Shown: positions 22,620 through 32,297 of the stretch, piece after piece | Position numbering within the stretch: position 1 is the stretch's first letter | Layout: every line of letters starts with the position of its first letter | Program-made: the position numbers and the translations under genes | Notes under the pieces: generated by a model | Database searches by the model: none | What the model was told of the DNA's origin: nothing | The model's input: the letters and a program-made list of their open reading frames with translations, nothing else | From: Mercurialis annua | Lineage: Eukaryota > Streptophyta > Magnoliopsida > Malpighiales > Euphorbiaceae | Length of the DNA stretch: 64,000 bases | Direction of reading: 5' to 3' | Assembly: GCF_937616625.2 (NCBI RefSeq) | Contig: NC_065571.1 | Location: forward strand, 55,847,651-55,911,650

Positions 22620-22850
22620 TTGCTTAGAGATGAAGTTGGACTCCTCACGGAGAGAAGAGCAAGCCTAAATCTTAATCAGACAAATTAGAAAAATCTGAAC
22701 TGAGTGAAGCTTGAAATTGAGATCCCCAAAGACATCTTCCACACCTTAATCCTAGAACAGAGCTCTCTAAGCTTGACCAAAATATAGCCACTTTGAAAAA
22801 TGGACGAAATATTTAGCCAAGCATCCATAATGGAAGAAGAAAGTCTGAAT
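22620..22850 (-). pseudogene. LINE ORF2 linker fragment (between endonuclease and RT)
   Basis: The minus strand reads MDAWLNISSIFQSGYILVKL then RELCSRIKVW, resembling the segment between endonuclease and reverse transcriptase of plant LINEs, where K-L-x-x-L-x-x-x-[IL]-x-x-W recurs. Stops follow. Assignment rests on one weak motif. Confidence 0.4.
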
Positions 22851-23097
22851 GATCATTAAGCATTGATGGATTTGAACGGCTTAGTGCAGTAGATGGATTG
22901 TTTGCCCATAAACTAAAATAAATAAATATTATACAAATTAAAATAAAAATAAATTATATAAATTTAAAAATAATTACAGTATTTTAAGCATAGAAAATAA
23001 AGTGAACAATATATAAACTTGGCAAAAATAATAATAGTTTTAATAAATTTAATAAATACTAAACAACATAAATAAATTGAAGAGAGACATTATCAAC
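22851..23097. other. AT-rich spacer
   Basis: No feature recognised. Confidence 0.4.
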
Positions 23098-23290
23098 GAG
23101 TTATACCTCAAATGGTATAAGCACTTGACAATATTTTGCTAAGGTTGTCAATTTTATTTCTCTCACAAGCGCTCTCATCGTTCTTTTTTTGGATAAATAA
23201 TAAGTGAATTAACACCCACAAACTGCTAGGTCGTGGGTTCGATTCCTCCCACAAGCGCTCCCCCCTCCCCAATTATCAAAAAAAAAAAAA
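23098..23290 (+). repeat. SINE-like tRNA-derived repeat, partly duplicated
   Basis: An A-box-like CTCAAATGGTATAAGC at about 23107 is followed by a degenerate B region ending CACAAGCGCTCTC (23164-23176). A second, better B-box copy (GTGGGTTCGATTCC) with CACAAGCGCTCCC occurs at 23232-23262, then a CCCC and A-rich tail at 23262-23290. The two halves share TGCTA(A)GG ... CACAAGCGCTC, so this is a SINE with a duplicated 3' half or two overlapping copies. It abuts the 5' end of the LINE. Confidence 0.55.
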
Positions 23291-23432
23291 TCTTCTTGGA
23301 CCAAAGAATAAAAAGGAAATTTCAATGTCCTATCCATATTTGGGAGGGATGGAGGCCGCCGTTTTCTAGTCTCCTTGTATCTCACGTTTCCTTCTTTCCG
23401 GTGTCCCAGGCCGCCGTTTCCGTTTCAAAGTA

Positions 23433-24746
23433 ATGAGTTACATCAGCCATGCCTCTATGTTTGCATCTGTTGCAAAAAAACCTTGTATTCAAGATAAGCC
23501 ACCACCATCTCTACCTAAGCCTTCCTTTGCAGACATAATCACAGGAAAAAAAGAAGCTTTTTTACCTACTGCGATGCCAGAAAATAAGGGAGGGTTCATT
23601 GCCATCAAAGTAAATCAGGAGCGCTATGAAAAGCGAATCAAAGATTGTGAATTTGCCTTGATCGGAAGAGTTATTTTGAATAAAGGGGACTCTCCATGGA
23701 AAGTGGCTGATTTAAAGAAGAAGCTCAATGATTTGTGGAATATTAACAACCAATGGAGATTGATTTCTATAGGAAAAGGCTTCTATTATATAATTATATC
23801 CTCTCTTCAGGACAAAACCAAAGTATGGGGGAGGGGATCAATAGCCATCAAACCGGGAATAATTAGACTGCAACCATGGGTTCCAGATTTTAACCCCATG
23901 GAGCAGAAGTCTACTAACGCTCAAGTTTGGGTGAGGTTCTATAGGCTTCCATGGGACTATTGGGATGTTCAAATTCTAGCAGACACGGCAAGAGGAATTG
24001 GTATTCCATTGAGAATTGATGAAGCCACGGCAAACGGGGATTTGGGACATTTTGCTAGAATTTTGATTGATGTTGATCTTGCATCTGAACTGCCGAGCCA
24101 ATTGCTAATTGAAAGGGTTGGAAAAAGCTTCTTCATTGATGTTGTGTATGAACACTTGCCAAATTTTTGCAATAACTGTAAAAGCATTGGTCACTTGATA
24201 TCAAATTGCAGGCATAGAAATTTCCACAATTCTGATGATATCCATAAAGCGGAAACAACTAAGAAGAGGAAGAGTGTGGAGGTGAAAAAACAGTGGACAC
24301 CAAAGGAAACAGTGAATGAAGTAGGAGAAAGCTCTTCAGTCTCAGAAATTAAGGACCGAGAAGATGAAGCTCAGGATCAGCATATTGAAAATGAGGTCTC
24401 CGGAGTTAGTGAGGAGTTAGCAATTGTCAAAGGTGGTTCGTCTAATCAAGAGTCCCCTTCAGTCCATATTGAGTTACCATTGGCTTATATTCATCCGGAT
24501 AGGCCAAATGCAACAATTATTTTAGATCAACTCATTGATGAGCAGGAACATGAGCTTCCAAGGTTGGCCATTGTTCAAGAATCATGGGCTGATATCTCCG
24601 AAAAAGAAGACATTAGTCTTCAAGACGAGAATTGGACGACAGTAGAAAAAAAGAAGAAGAACTCAAAGAAAAAACAAGTTCCGGTTGATAATCAGATTGC
24701 TCTTGCGAAGCGAGCAATCCGAACACCTAATAAATTGAACTTATGA
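23433..24746 (+). CDS. LINE ORF1 protein (DUF4283-like plus CCHC zinc knuckle)
   Basis: 437 codons. Residues ~55-215 resemble the DUF4283 nucleic-acid-binding region of plant LINE ORF1 (KVADLKKKLNDLW, VWVRFYRLPWDYWD). A CCHC knuckle CNNCKSIGHLISNC sits at about residues 246-259. The C-terminal half is acidic, then Lys-rich (VEKKKKNSKKKQ). The protein should bind LINE RNA in the ribonucleoprotein. The stop overlaps the ORF2 start: the bases ATGA at 24743-24746 contain both the ORF2 ATG and the ORF1 TGA, an arrangement that could allow coupled re-initiation. The frame is unbroken. Confidence 0.9.
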   Translation: MSYISHASMFASVAKKPCIQDKPPPSLPKPSFADIITGKKEAFLPTAMPENKGGFIAIKVNQERYEKRIKDCEFALIGRVILNKGDSPWKVADLKKKLNDLWNINNQWRLISIGKGFYYIIISSLQDKTKVWGRGSIAIKPGIIRLQPWVPDFNPMEQKSTNAQVWVRFYRLPWDYWDVQILADTARGIGIPLRIDEATANGDLGHFARILIDVDLASELPSQLLIERVGKSFFIDVVYEHLPNFCNNCKSIGHLISNCRHRNFHNSDDIHKAETTKKRKSVEVKKQWTPKETVNEVGESSSVSEIKDREDEAQDQHIENEVSGVSEELAIVKGGSSNQESPSVHIELPLAYIHPDRPNATIILDQLIDEQEHELPRLAIVQESWADISEKEDISLQDENWTTVEKKKKNSKKKQVPVDNQIALAKRAIRTPNKLNL

Positions 24747-26437
24747 AGTTCCTTTACTGGAACTGTCGCGGGTTTGCCAACCCGAAAACTAGAGGTACGC
24801 TTTTTAATTATTGTCGTCGTTTTGTGCCTGAAATTGTTTGTATTGCAGAACCCATGATTTTATTTTCAGATATCCCTGTCTCCTTTTGGAGATCTCTAAA
24901 GTTAACTTTGCTTGCTGTTAATTCACGAGATTTACCATCTATTTGGGTTTTGATTTCTGAAACTGTTAATCATCCTATCATTGTTGATATCAGTCTACAA
25001 CATATTTCTTTTGATATTCTTGTTGATAACAATGTCCAGAGGATTTCTTGCGTATATGGTAGTACTTGCTATCGTAAAAGAATGGAGCTTTGGCAAGATT
25101 TAACTTTAACTCGTAATAACTATATGGGTTCCTGGGTTGTTATTGGAGATTTCAACGCTATCAGAAATATTTCAGATAAAACTGGCCGTCCCCCTTCAAA
25201 TAGAGCGGTGGCTGATTTTCGTAATTTTACTGATTCTTTGGACTTGGAGAATGTTAATCTCCAAGGTGCAGCCTACACTTGGAGTAATGGTCATTTAGGT
25301 GATAATAGAGTTGAATGCCTTCTTGACAGGGTTTTGGTTTCAAAAGAATTTGTTGATAACTGGAAGTTCTTTTCCTCTTGTGCTCTTCCTCGTCACCACT
25401 CGGATCATAATCCAATTTTGTTTCAAGCTTATAATTCTTCTGGTGGATTTCCAAGATTCAGATTTCAGTCTATGTGGATTACTCATCCAAATTTTATGGA
25501 GTTTATTCGAAGTACTTGGAGTAATTTCAATGGTTCCAGCCCTTTCTTTTCTTTCCCAGCCAAGCTCAAAGACTTGAGATTCCAGCTCCGACAATGGAAT
25601 AAAAACATTTTTGGTCGCCTTGATAGTAATATTATAGCTGCTGAAAATCACCTTTTGACAATTCAGAATGATATCTCTGCGTCAGGTCTTACTGATTTGC
25701 TTCACAAGCAGGAAATGGAAGCTCATGCTTCTCTTGATCTTGTACTTAGACAACAAGAGATATATCTAAAAGAGAAAAGCAGAATTTCGTGGTTAATGGA
25801 GGGGGATCGTAATTCTCAATTTTTTCATCGCTCTTCGAGTATTCGTAGGGCAAAAATGGGTATTCATTCTATGCTCATTAATGGGATTATTAATGTTGAT
25901 GGTGAGCAAATTGGTAATCATATTACTTCTTACTATGAGAACTTATTCAAAGCTTCTTCTGGCCGTCGTCCGAATATGGAATTGATCAAAATTATCATCC
26001 CGTCTTTAGTCTCTGATGATGACAACTGCGAGTTGATTAAATGCCCTTCTGATGAAGATATCCGTATTGTTGTTTTTGAGATGGATGGGTCTAGTGCTCC
26101 TGGGCCTGATGGATTCTCTGGTGCTTTTTATAAAAATTGTTGGGATATTGTTGGTTCGGATCTTTGTAGTTTAGTTTGCCATTTTTTTAAATTTGGAAAG
26201 CTTTCTACGGGAATTTGTTCTAGTATTATGGTGCTCATTCCGAAGATCAAGGAGGCTATCTCAATTGATCAATTTCGTCCTATTGTCTTGAGCAATTTCT
26301 GCTTCAAAGTTATTACAAAAATCTTAGCTAATCGTCTAGCTTTCATTGCTGAAAAAATAGTTTCGAAAAACCAGTTTGGTTTTATCAAAAAACAGATCTA
26401 TTTCTCACTGTATCGCGGCGGCTTCAGAAGGGATTAA
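24743..26437 (+). pseudogene. LINE ORF2, N-terminal part: endonuclease and start of reverse transcriptase
   Basis: Begins MKFLYWNCRGFANPKTRG, the usual opening of plant LINE endonucleases, with the catalytic-site blocks VIGDFNAI and SDHNPIL near residues 135-215. This endonuclease nicks the target DNA that primes reverse transcription. Reverse transcriptase starts with FRPIVLSNFCFKVITKILANRL. The frame is lost just after NQFGFIK in a six-A run at about 26387-26393; the true continuation is the 26376-28871 frame. The last ~15 codons of this frame are therefore spurious. Confidence 0.92.
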
Positions 26438-28871
26438 TGTTCTAAACAAGAAATGCTTTGGTGGTAATATGGCTATGAAAATTGATATCAAAAAAGCTTT
26501 TGATACTATAGAGTGGGGATTCATTCTTGAAGTTTTGGATGCTTTTGGATTTAGCCTTCAATTTAGAGATTGGATTTTAGAGATTTTTTCCTCTGCTAGG
26601 CTCTCTATTATGATTAATGGTTCAGCAACAGGTTATTTTTCTTGTTCGCGAGGAGTTCGTCAAGGAGACCCGCTCTCTCCTCTGCTTTTCTGTCTTGCGG
26701 AGGATTTTCTATCAAGATTGATTACTAAGTATATTCAAGATGGAAAGTTAAAGCAAATGAATTATTCAAAAGGTACTTCATTTATTTCCCATCTTTTTTA
26801 TGCGGATGATCTGTTGCTATTCTGTAAAGCTTCTACTAAAAATGCCAATATAATTAAATCAGTATTTGATATCTATGGCTCAATTTCGGGTCAATGGGTG
26901 AGCTGGGAAAAGTCTTTTGCTTATTTTGGTCACTCTGTTTCCAATCATAGAGCTAGCAATCTTATTGCAGCTTTGAATATTAAAAGAGGCAGCATTCCGT
27001 TTGATCACTTGGGTGTCCCTCTATTTGTCGGAGCTCCCAGGAAAATTTATTTGCAAAAAATTGCTGATAAAGTCTCTAATAAGTTTTCTGGGTGGAAGGG
27101 AAATGCGCTTACTATGGCAGGTAGAGTTACTCTTGTTAATTCGGTTATTTTCAGCTCCTTACTGCATTCTTTCTCTATATACAAATGGCCTAAAAGTCTT
27201 ATTAGTCATTTGGAGAAATGTATGCGAAAATTTATTTGGACAGGTTCCATTGAAAAGTCGAAACTTGTTACAGTTTCTTGGAAAATCTGTTGTAGAGCTA
27301 TTAAAAATGGTGGTTTGGGCATTAAAAATCTTCAAGCAATGAATGAAGCTATGCTGTCAAAGATTGCTTGGGACATGCTTAGTTCAAATATTTTTCCTCT
27401 TAATGTTCTAAAAACAAGGTTTGTGACCGTTTCAGGCCTTGCTAAAAAGCATCCTATTGGCTCTTCATTTTGGAGTTCTATCAAGGAAGTTTATGTTTCT
27501 AATAGGGCTGATTGTAGATGGATTATTGGAGCTGATTCTAATCTGAAATTTTGGACTGATGAATGGATAGTGCCCTCGGTAGCAGATAGAATGAATTTGA
27601 CATATGCTGTACAGGCTAAAAAAGTTGATATGGTGGCTGATTTTCTCAAGGATAATAATTGGTGTTTGCCTAACTCTATTTCTACAGAGGTGGGTAATGC
27701 TATCAATTTAATCAACCCTTGTTGTGATACAGTAGATACTTGTTTATGGGAGAGTTCTTTGGAAGGCAATTTTAAAGTTAAGCTGGCTTACTTTCGGATT
27801 ATTGGAGCAATTGATACGGTTCCATGGTCCAATTTTATTTGGAAGGAGATCTTGCCTCCTTTGAGGTCTATGATGTGTTGGAGAGCTTTCCTTGGATATT
27901 TACCCACGGAAAGCAATTTACGGAAAAAAGGGTTTTATTTAGCCTCTAGATGCAGTTTGTGTAATATGGCTAAAGAGGATATTGAACATCTCTTTGTTTC
28001 ATGTCCGTTTGCTCAAAATCTCTTGTCAACAATTTCTTCTATCTTTGGCAGAAAAATAAACAGTTATGGTTCTCTGCAAACGTTGATTATGGATGCGTCT
28101 AAAGAAAAATTTAGTCCCCAAATCTATTCAGTTTGGAATGTGGCAGTGGTGACAACCGTGTGGTTAATTTGGAAGCATCGAAATTTGATTATTTTTGAAG
28201 ATCACCAACCTAATATTCATGGAGTGATTCGAAAAATCTTTTGCGCTCTAAAGGATTGTGACTTTTTAAAACTTCGTCATTGTAATAACTCTCTATCAGA
28301 CATGACTATTTTGTCTCGCCTTCATATTAGGAGAGTTCCTAAAAAATCTATAAGAGTTGTTTCAGTTTATTGGCATCCGCCTCCGACGAGGTGGATTAAG
28401 GTGAATACTGACGGTTCTGCATTGGGTACTCCGGGTCCTGCAGGAGGTGGTGGTATTTTCAGAAATGCAAGAGGATATTGTCAAGGTTGTTTTTCTATTA
28501 ATATGGGTGTTTCGTTTGCTTTTTTAGCAGAGATTGAGGCTGCTATATTTGCTGTTCTAAAAGCAGCGGACATGGGTTTTCAATTTGTTTGGCTAGAATG
28601 TGATTCCATTTATGTTGTGAATCTTTTTAAGAGAAAGGACATGCAAATTCCCTGGAAGTTAAGAGTGAAGTGGATTGCTTGTTTAAAGTACATTAATAGC
28701 ATTAATTTTGTGGTTTCTCATATTTTCAGAGAAGGCAATGGAGTGGCGGATATTCTGGCTCATCATGGTGTTTCCATTCAAGGTTCAATTTGGTGGAATC
28801 AACCCCCGAATTTTTGCAATCAAACTTTGTATGAAGATTTTTCTGGAAAAGAAAGGTTTCGAATTATTTAA
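26376..28871 (+). pseudogene. LINE ORF2, C-terminal part: reverse transcriptase, zf-RVT, RNase H
   Basis: After the frameshift the frame runs 800+ codons: the reverse transcriptase body (MKIDIKKAFDTIEW, RGVRQGDPLSPLLFCL, catalytic FYADDLLLF at about residue 139), the zf-RVT region (CSLCNMAKEDIEHLFVSCPF) and a terminal RNase H (WIKVNTDGSALGTPGPAGGG, LECDSIYVV, FREGNGVADILAH). The first Met codons belong to the wrong side of the frameshift. All catalytic blocks look intact, so the shift is the only obvious defect. Confidence 0.93.
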
Positions 28872-29365
28872 CTTCTCCATTCGTTGGATAGGAAGTGGTC
28901 TCGACAGATTTAGAGTTGGGTTTGGTCTCAAGGAGAGTCTAGAGCTTAGCAACCCGTCTCGTAGACCTGCCTCATTACTCGTCGAGTTGTTCTATACTGA
29001 TCTGCTGACTTTGGTGATTTCTGTTCATGATGTTGTGCAGCTGGTGGTGCATATTGCTGCTTCTAGTGATGTTTATTGCCTTTGGTGGCGTTGTTCTTCC
29101 TTAATAGGCGGGTCCCCTACATTATTATGGAAATTGCATGGATATTTGCTAGTTCATGCAAATTCACGTTCTTTATCAGTTGATTCCTGGTGCTTTTCTC
29201 ATATGCGCCGTCCTAATTTAGCTTTAATCATTGATTTAGCTTCATTTAGTTAGTAGCTTCTTTGAAGAAGTTGGTGTTTTAATTAGTTTGTTTTCTTCTT
29301 TTGTATCCGGATTTGTTTTTTTTTTCTATTTAATATAGGTAGCAAGGAAAATGATGTATTTGCTA
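28872..29365 (+). other. LINE 3' untranslated region
   Basis: T-rich region after the ORF2 stop. An open frame of 181 codons (28708-29253) overlaps the RNase H end in another frame and has no recognisable domain. No canonical long poly(A) tail occurs before the SINE-like segment. Confidence 0.5.
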
Positions 29366-29436
29366 AGAGGGTGTCAACCTAGTTGAGATGCTCGGGTGCG
29401 ATTCCTGATTTCTTGACTACAATTTCAGATAAAAAA
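29366..29436 (+). repeat. Short SINE-like or LINE 3'-terminal segment
   Basis: GGGTGTCAACCTAGTTGAG resembles an A-box region and TCGGGTGCGATTCCTG a B-box, spaced much closer than in a full tRNA. It ends in ATAAAAAAA. It could be a truncated SINE inserted in the LINE tail or a tail shared between LINE and SINE. Confidence 0.4.
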
Positions 29437-29516
29437 ACACCCACAACTAGAAATTATTACAGAAAAATTTTAAAGTACGAAAAACAACATTCCCTTTGTA
29501 AGGGAAACTCTGATTC

Positions 29517-29753
29517 CTAGCAAGGTATACCATCACACTCCCCTTCACCTCTTACAATAGGTTCGGGAATGCCTCCACGACAGTGTTTTTTTTCCTTGCA
29601 ATGTGTGTTCGATTTATTTTCTTCATATAATCTATCACTGTCATCGCCGGCCGCTTTCGTGGTGGTGGCAGATTTTTCAGTTGCCGTTATCACAGCTGCA
29701 TTCATCAAAAGAATGCAAAAACAAATTGCTATCAATCCCTTGGCTGGACCCAT
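29517..29753 (-). CDS. Putative small secreted Cys-rich peptide, 78 aa, unrecognised
   Basis: 78 codons. Residues 1-24 (MGPAKGLIAICFCILLMNAA...) are a convincing signal peptide, followed by a polar, Thr/Lys/Asp-rich segment and a C-terminal domain with four cysteines spaced C-x5-C-x14-C-x4-C, the last Cys being the final residue. The layout is that of a processed secreted plant peptide: signal, variable pro-region, short Cys motif. I do not recognise a named family and infer no function. It lies about 80 bp beyond the LINE tail. No strong TATA box was seen. It could be a host gene or a fortunate open frame; the ordered layout favours a gene. Confidence 0.5.
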   Translation of the reverse strand: MGPAKGLIAICFCILLMNAAVITATEKSATTTKAAGDDSDRLYEENKSNTHCKEKKHCRGGIPEPIVRGEGECDGIPC

Positions 29754-30114
29754 TTTTTGTTCAATTCAAAATAATTTTACGTATTTATGTTAAATTTGTT
29801 GTTCGATGTAATTAACCGTTTAAATAAATCTGATAGGTTTGCTATTCTTAGCCACGAATTCTATGCTTAGCCATGAATTCTATTCTTAACCATGAATTTT
29901 AGAATCTCCTGAAAATGAATTTATATTTGAGGCAGTAATTAGTTAATCTAAAAATAGAATTGATAAATTTTTCCAACCGCCCACCCCAACGAAAGAATAG
30001 GATTCGAACAAGAAGCCATGCTCAAGAAGATAACATTTAATACGTGTGATGACTCATCCCAATAGTTAATTGTGTTTAAGATCTTTTCCTTTTAATTTTG
30101 CGCTTTTTAAATAA
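29754..30114. other. Upstream region of the small peptide gene
   Basis: AT-rich. CATGAATTCTATTCTTA-type motifs are repeated three times between 29853 and 29900 (TTAGCCACGAATTCTATGC, TTAGCCATGAATTCTATTC, TTAACCATGAATTTTAG). No coding sequence. Confidence 0.4.
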
Positions 30115-30642
30115 CTAGTTTCGCATTACGTGCTATGCATGTGGCTCGTAACTTAATTCGTCAATGAACATATTAGTAAATTTACTATAATTATATCAAT
30201 TTTTTATTTATAATTAATATTAAATTAGTTAAAATTTTTTGTAAAAGTAAATATAATATATTCGGTTATTAAATTTTTTTCAATACTAAATTTATTCTTC
30301 TTTTAATTTTATAACAATCATAATTAAATAATTAACTTAATTTTATTAATAATATCTTTAAAAATAATAAAATAGAAATTTAAATAATATTATACTGACC
30401 AAATATATTATTTTAATTTTGTAGTTCAGTCAAGCTAAAAGATATGTATTCCTACTAATTTGGAGACAGTTTACTAAATTGGAAATAATTTAGCTACCTA
30501 TTCTAATTAGGACTTTAATTACAATAGTTATTAATTAAATAACTAATTAGTTAATGACTATAAAATCTTTATTTAGTAGTAAACTGAAAAAGATTATTCA
30601 GAAAATTTGCTAGTCCCCCTATCCGTGCTTTTATATATAGTA
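30115..30642 (-). mobile_element. Helitron family A copy 2
   Basis: The plus strand starts CTAGTTTCGCATTACGTGCTA and ends CGTGCTTTTATATATAGTA. As its reverse complement it has the family A 5' end (TACTATATATAAAAGCACGG) and the hairpin-CTAG 3' end. The first few 5' bases are missing because a second Helitron abuts here. Internal sequence matches copy 1 (e.g. CTAATTTGGAGACA). Confidence 0.72.
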
Positions 30643-30939
30643 CTAGTTTTCGCCACGCGCTACGCACGTGAGCGATATCTATATGACCCGTCAATTAAAT
30701 ATTATACGTCATACGTCATAAAACCTTAAACTCTAAATATTTTTTAAATATCACATTTAATTTTTGATTAATTATTATAATTATTTTTTATTAAAATTAT
30801 ATAATTATATATATATTTACACACACACACACACACATATATAAATATAATATTGATTTTATTTTATTTATTAAACTGATGGCAAGCTTTTAAAAAGTTA
30901 ATGGAGAAAAAAAATACCAGACATATTTATATTTATAAT
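30643..30939 (-). mobile_element. Helitron family B, 3' end (continues beyond the LTR element)
   Basis: CTAG at 30643-30646 is followed by the hairpin region CCACGCGCTACGCACGTGAG and ATATGACCCGTC, the family B 3' signature seen again at 38971, 40671 and, degenerate, at about 40117 and 41440. It directly adjoins the 5' end of the family A copy. An AC microsatellite lies at 30819-30837. The young LTR element interrupts it at 30940. Confidence 0.65.
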
Positions 30940-31521
30940 TGATGGATACCGAATCCTATTCTACTTATAATGGAGCCGAGTCGCAGGAGATCTATTCTCA
31001 GACGACACCTGACTCCCGCCCAAAGGGCCGAATCCACCGGATCCTCCTTGACCGAAATATATCATTCGACATCATAAAGACCGAATCCCTGAGGACTCGG
31101 ACAAAGCACGTCGACCCCGGGATTCGGATAAGATCTCCAAGATCTACGCAATATTCGGAGTATCTGTCCTATTTGGATACAAACTCCAACTTAGGAAGAT
31201 AGCCTCCAATTTAGGAAGACGAGACTATTTAGGAATATCTTCCTAAATAGGACTCCTGTCTGAATAAGGAAGGACACTCCTAATCAAGGTCAAACCCTAC
31301 TAAATAGGAATCACTTTCCTACTACAACACTACTAGGTATGCAATCATCTACTATAAAAGGAGGTTGAGGTATGCCTAAACACACAACTTATGACAAATA
31401 CAATTACTCTCCCTTAAGCCTAAACTGACTTAAGCATCGGAGAGCTAATCGGACAAACCGTCCGATTAGCCATCTACACTGTTTTGCAGGATTAACGCCG
31501 TCGAGATGCCGGAATCTATCA
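30940..31521 (+). repeat. 5' LTR of the LARD-type element
   Basis: 582 bp. TATA box CTATAAAAG at about 31352-31360. An 87-codon frame inside both LTRs is a non-conserved chance frame. Confidence 0.95.
31352..31360 (+). promoter_or_regulatory. Putative TATA box in LARD LTR
   Basis: CTATAAAAG, followed by GAGGTTGAGG and the rest of the LTR. The same box sits in the 3' LTR near 35732. Confidence 0.6.
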
Positions 31522-31540
31522 ATTGGCGCCGTCTGTGGGA
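31522..31540 (+). other. Primer-binding site
   Basis: ATTGGCGCCGTCTGTGGGA directly after the LTR. The TGGCGCC core is the usual start of a tRNA-complementary PBS in plant LTR elements; the tRNA was not identified. Confidence 0.7.
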
Positions 31541-32297
31541 AAAGCTTAAACTCAACTTCAATTTGAATGAGCTTTTCTGAACTCAAATAAATTCTCATTG
31601 AAGGATGGCATCCGAGGGGACTAATCTAAAATAATAATCTAATCAATCGAAAGAGGCAGAAGCATCAAGAATTATTATTGATCAAATGATTGATTGGCCA
31701 AGAAAAAAGAAAACGAGCGATCATATATTAAAAATGGAAGCAGGTTCATATTCGGCAAAATTGGAAAAAAGATCACACTGTTTGGCTGAATTGAGAGAAT
31801 AATGAAGTAAAAGAAAAAGATGGATTGGCCAAGAAAAGAAGAAGCAGGCACGTCAATTGAATTAAATTGGTTGCCAAAAAGCATGATGATGGAAGCAGGT
31901 TTGGCCATGATTACAAAATTACAATGGCCATCTAATATTTTGGAAGCATATCAATTTGCTTGCTGGATGAGACAATGACTCGCTTGAGACGTTTATATCT
32001 CGCTTGAAACACCGCGATAAAAATTATATTCGGAATTGACGAATCAGAGATATTATCTTATTATCAAAGGGAGTTAAATCACGATAAGTCTTTCTTTCTT
32101 GAATCTATTTATTTTTCTTATCGGTTATTGATTTTGACTCCAAAATCAAAGAGAAAATAAAATATAGTTTAAATTTCACTTTATAAGACTTTAAGTATAT
32201 TTTGTTTTTAAATTAAAATTTGATAAATAAATTATACGATTGGAAAAAGTATAAAAAAGAAAAAATTAAGCGAAACCCCAAGAGGAAAAAAAGATAG
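31541..32297 (+). other. LARD internal region, non-repetitive part
   Basis: A-rich. Contains repeated motifs such as TGGCCAAGAAAA (31696, 31826) and GGAAGCAGGTT (31736, 31892), indicating internal duplications. No gag or protease motif in any frame. Confidence 0.6.

Larger units (their letters stand above)
23291..29436 (+). mobile_element. L1-type plant LINE (plus strand), boundaries approximate
   Basis: Carries ORF1 (DUF4283-like RNA-binding region plus CCHC) and ORF2 (endonuclease, reverse transcriptase, zf-RVT, RNase H). The 3' end is probably the short A-run near 29430-29436. An imperfect duplication (AACACCCACAA with a following CTAG, interrupted by 4 bases in the left copy) occurs at about 23208-23226 and 29436-29450. 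If real, that would move the 5' end to about 23227 and place part of the SINE-like sequence inside the element. Confidence 0.75.

Noticed and set aside
23233..23433. Plus-strand frame directly before LINE ORF1
   Set aside because: Runs through the SINE tail and LINE 5' leader; low-complexity Pro/Lys start and no conserved motif.
28708..29253. 181-codon plus-strand frame after the LINE RNase H
   Set aside because: Overlaps ORF2 in another frame and extends through T-rich 3' UTR; no recognisable motif.
30939..31202. 87-codon frame duplicated exactly at 35319-35582
   Set aside because: It lies in the two identical LTRs; duplication reflects LTR structure, not a conserved gene. No domain or signal is visible.
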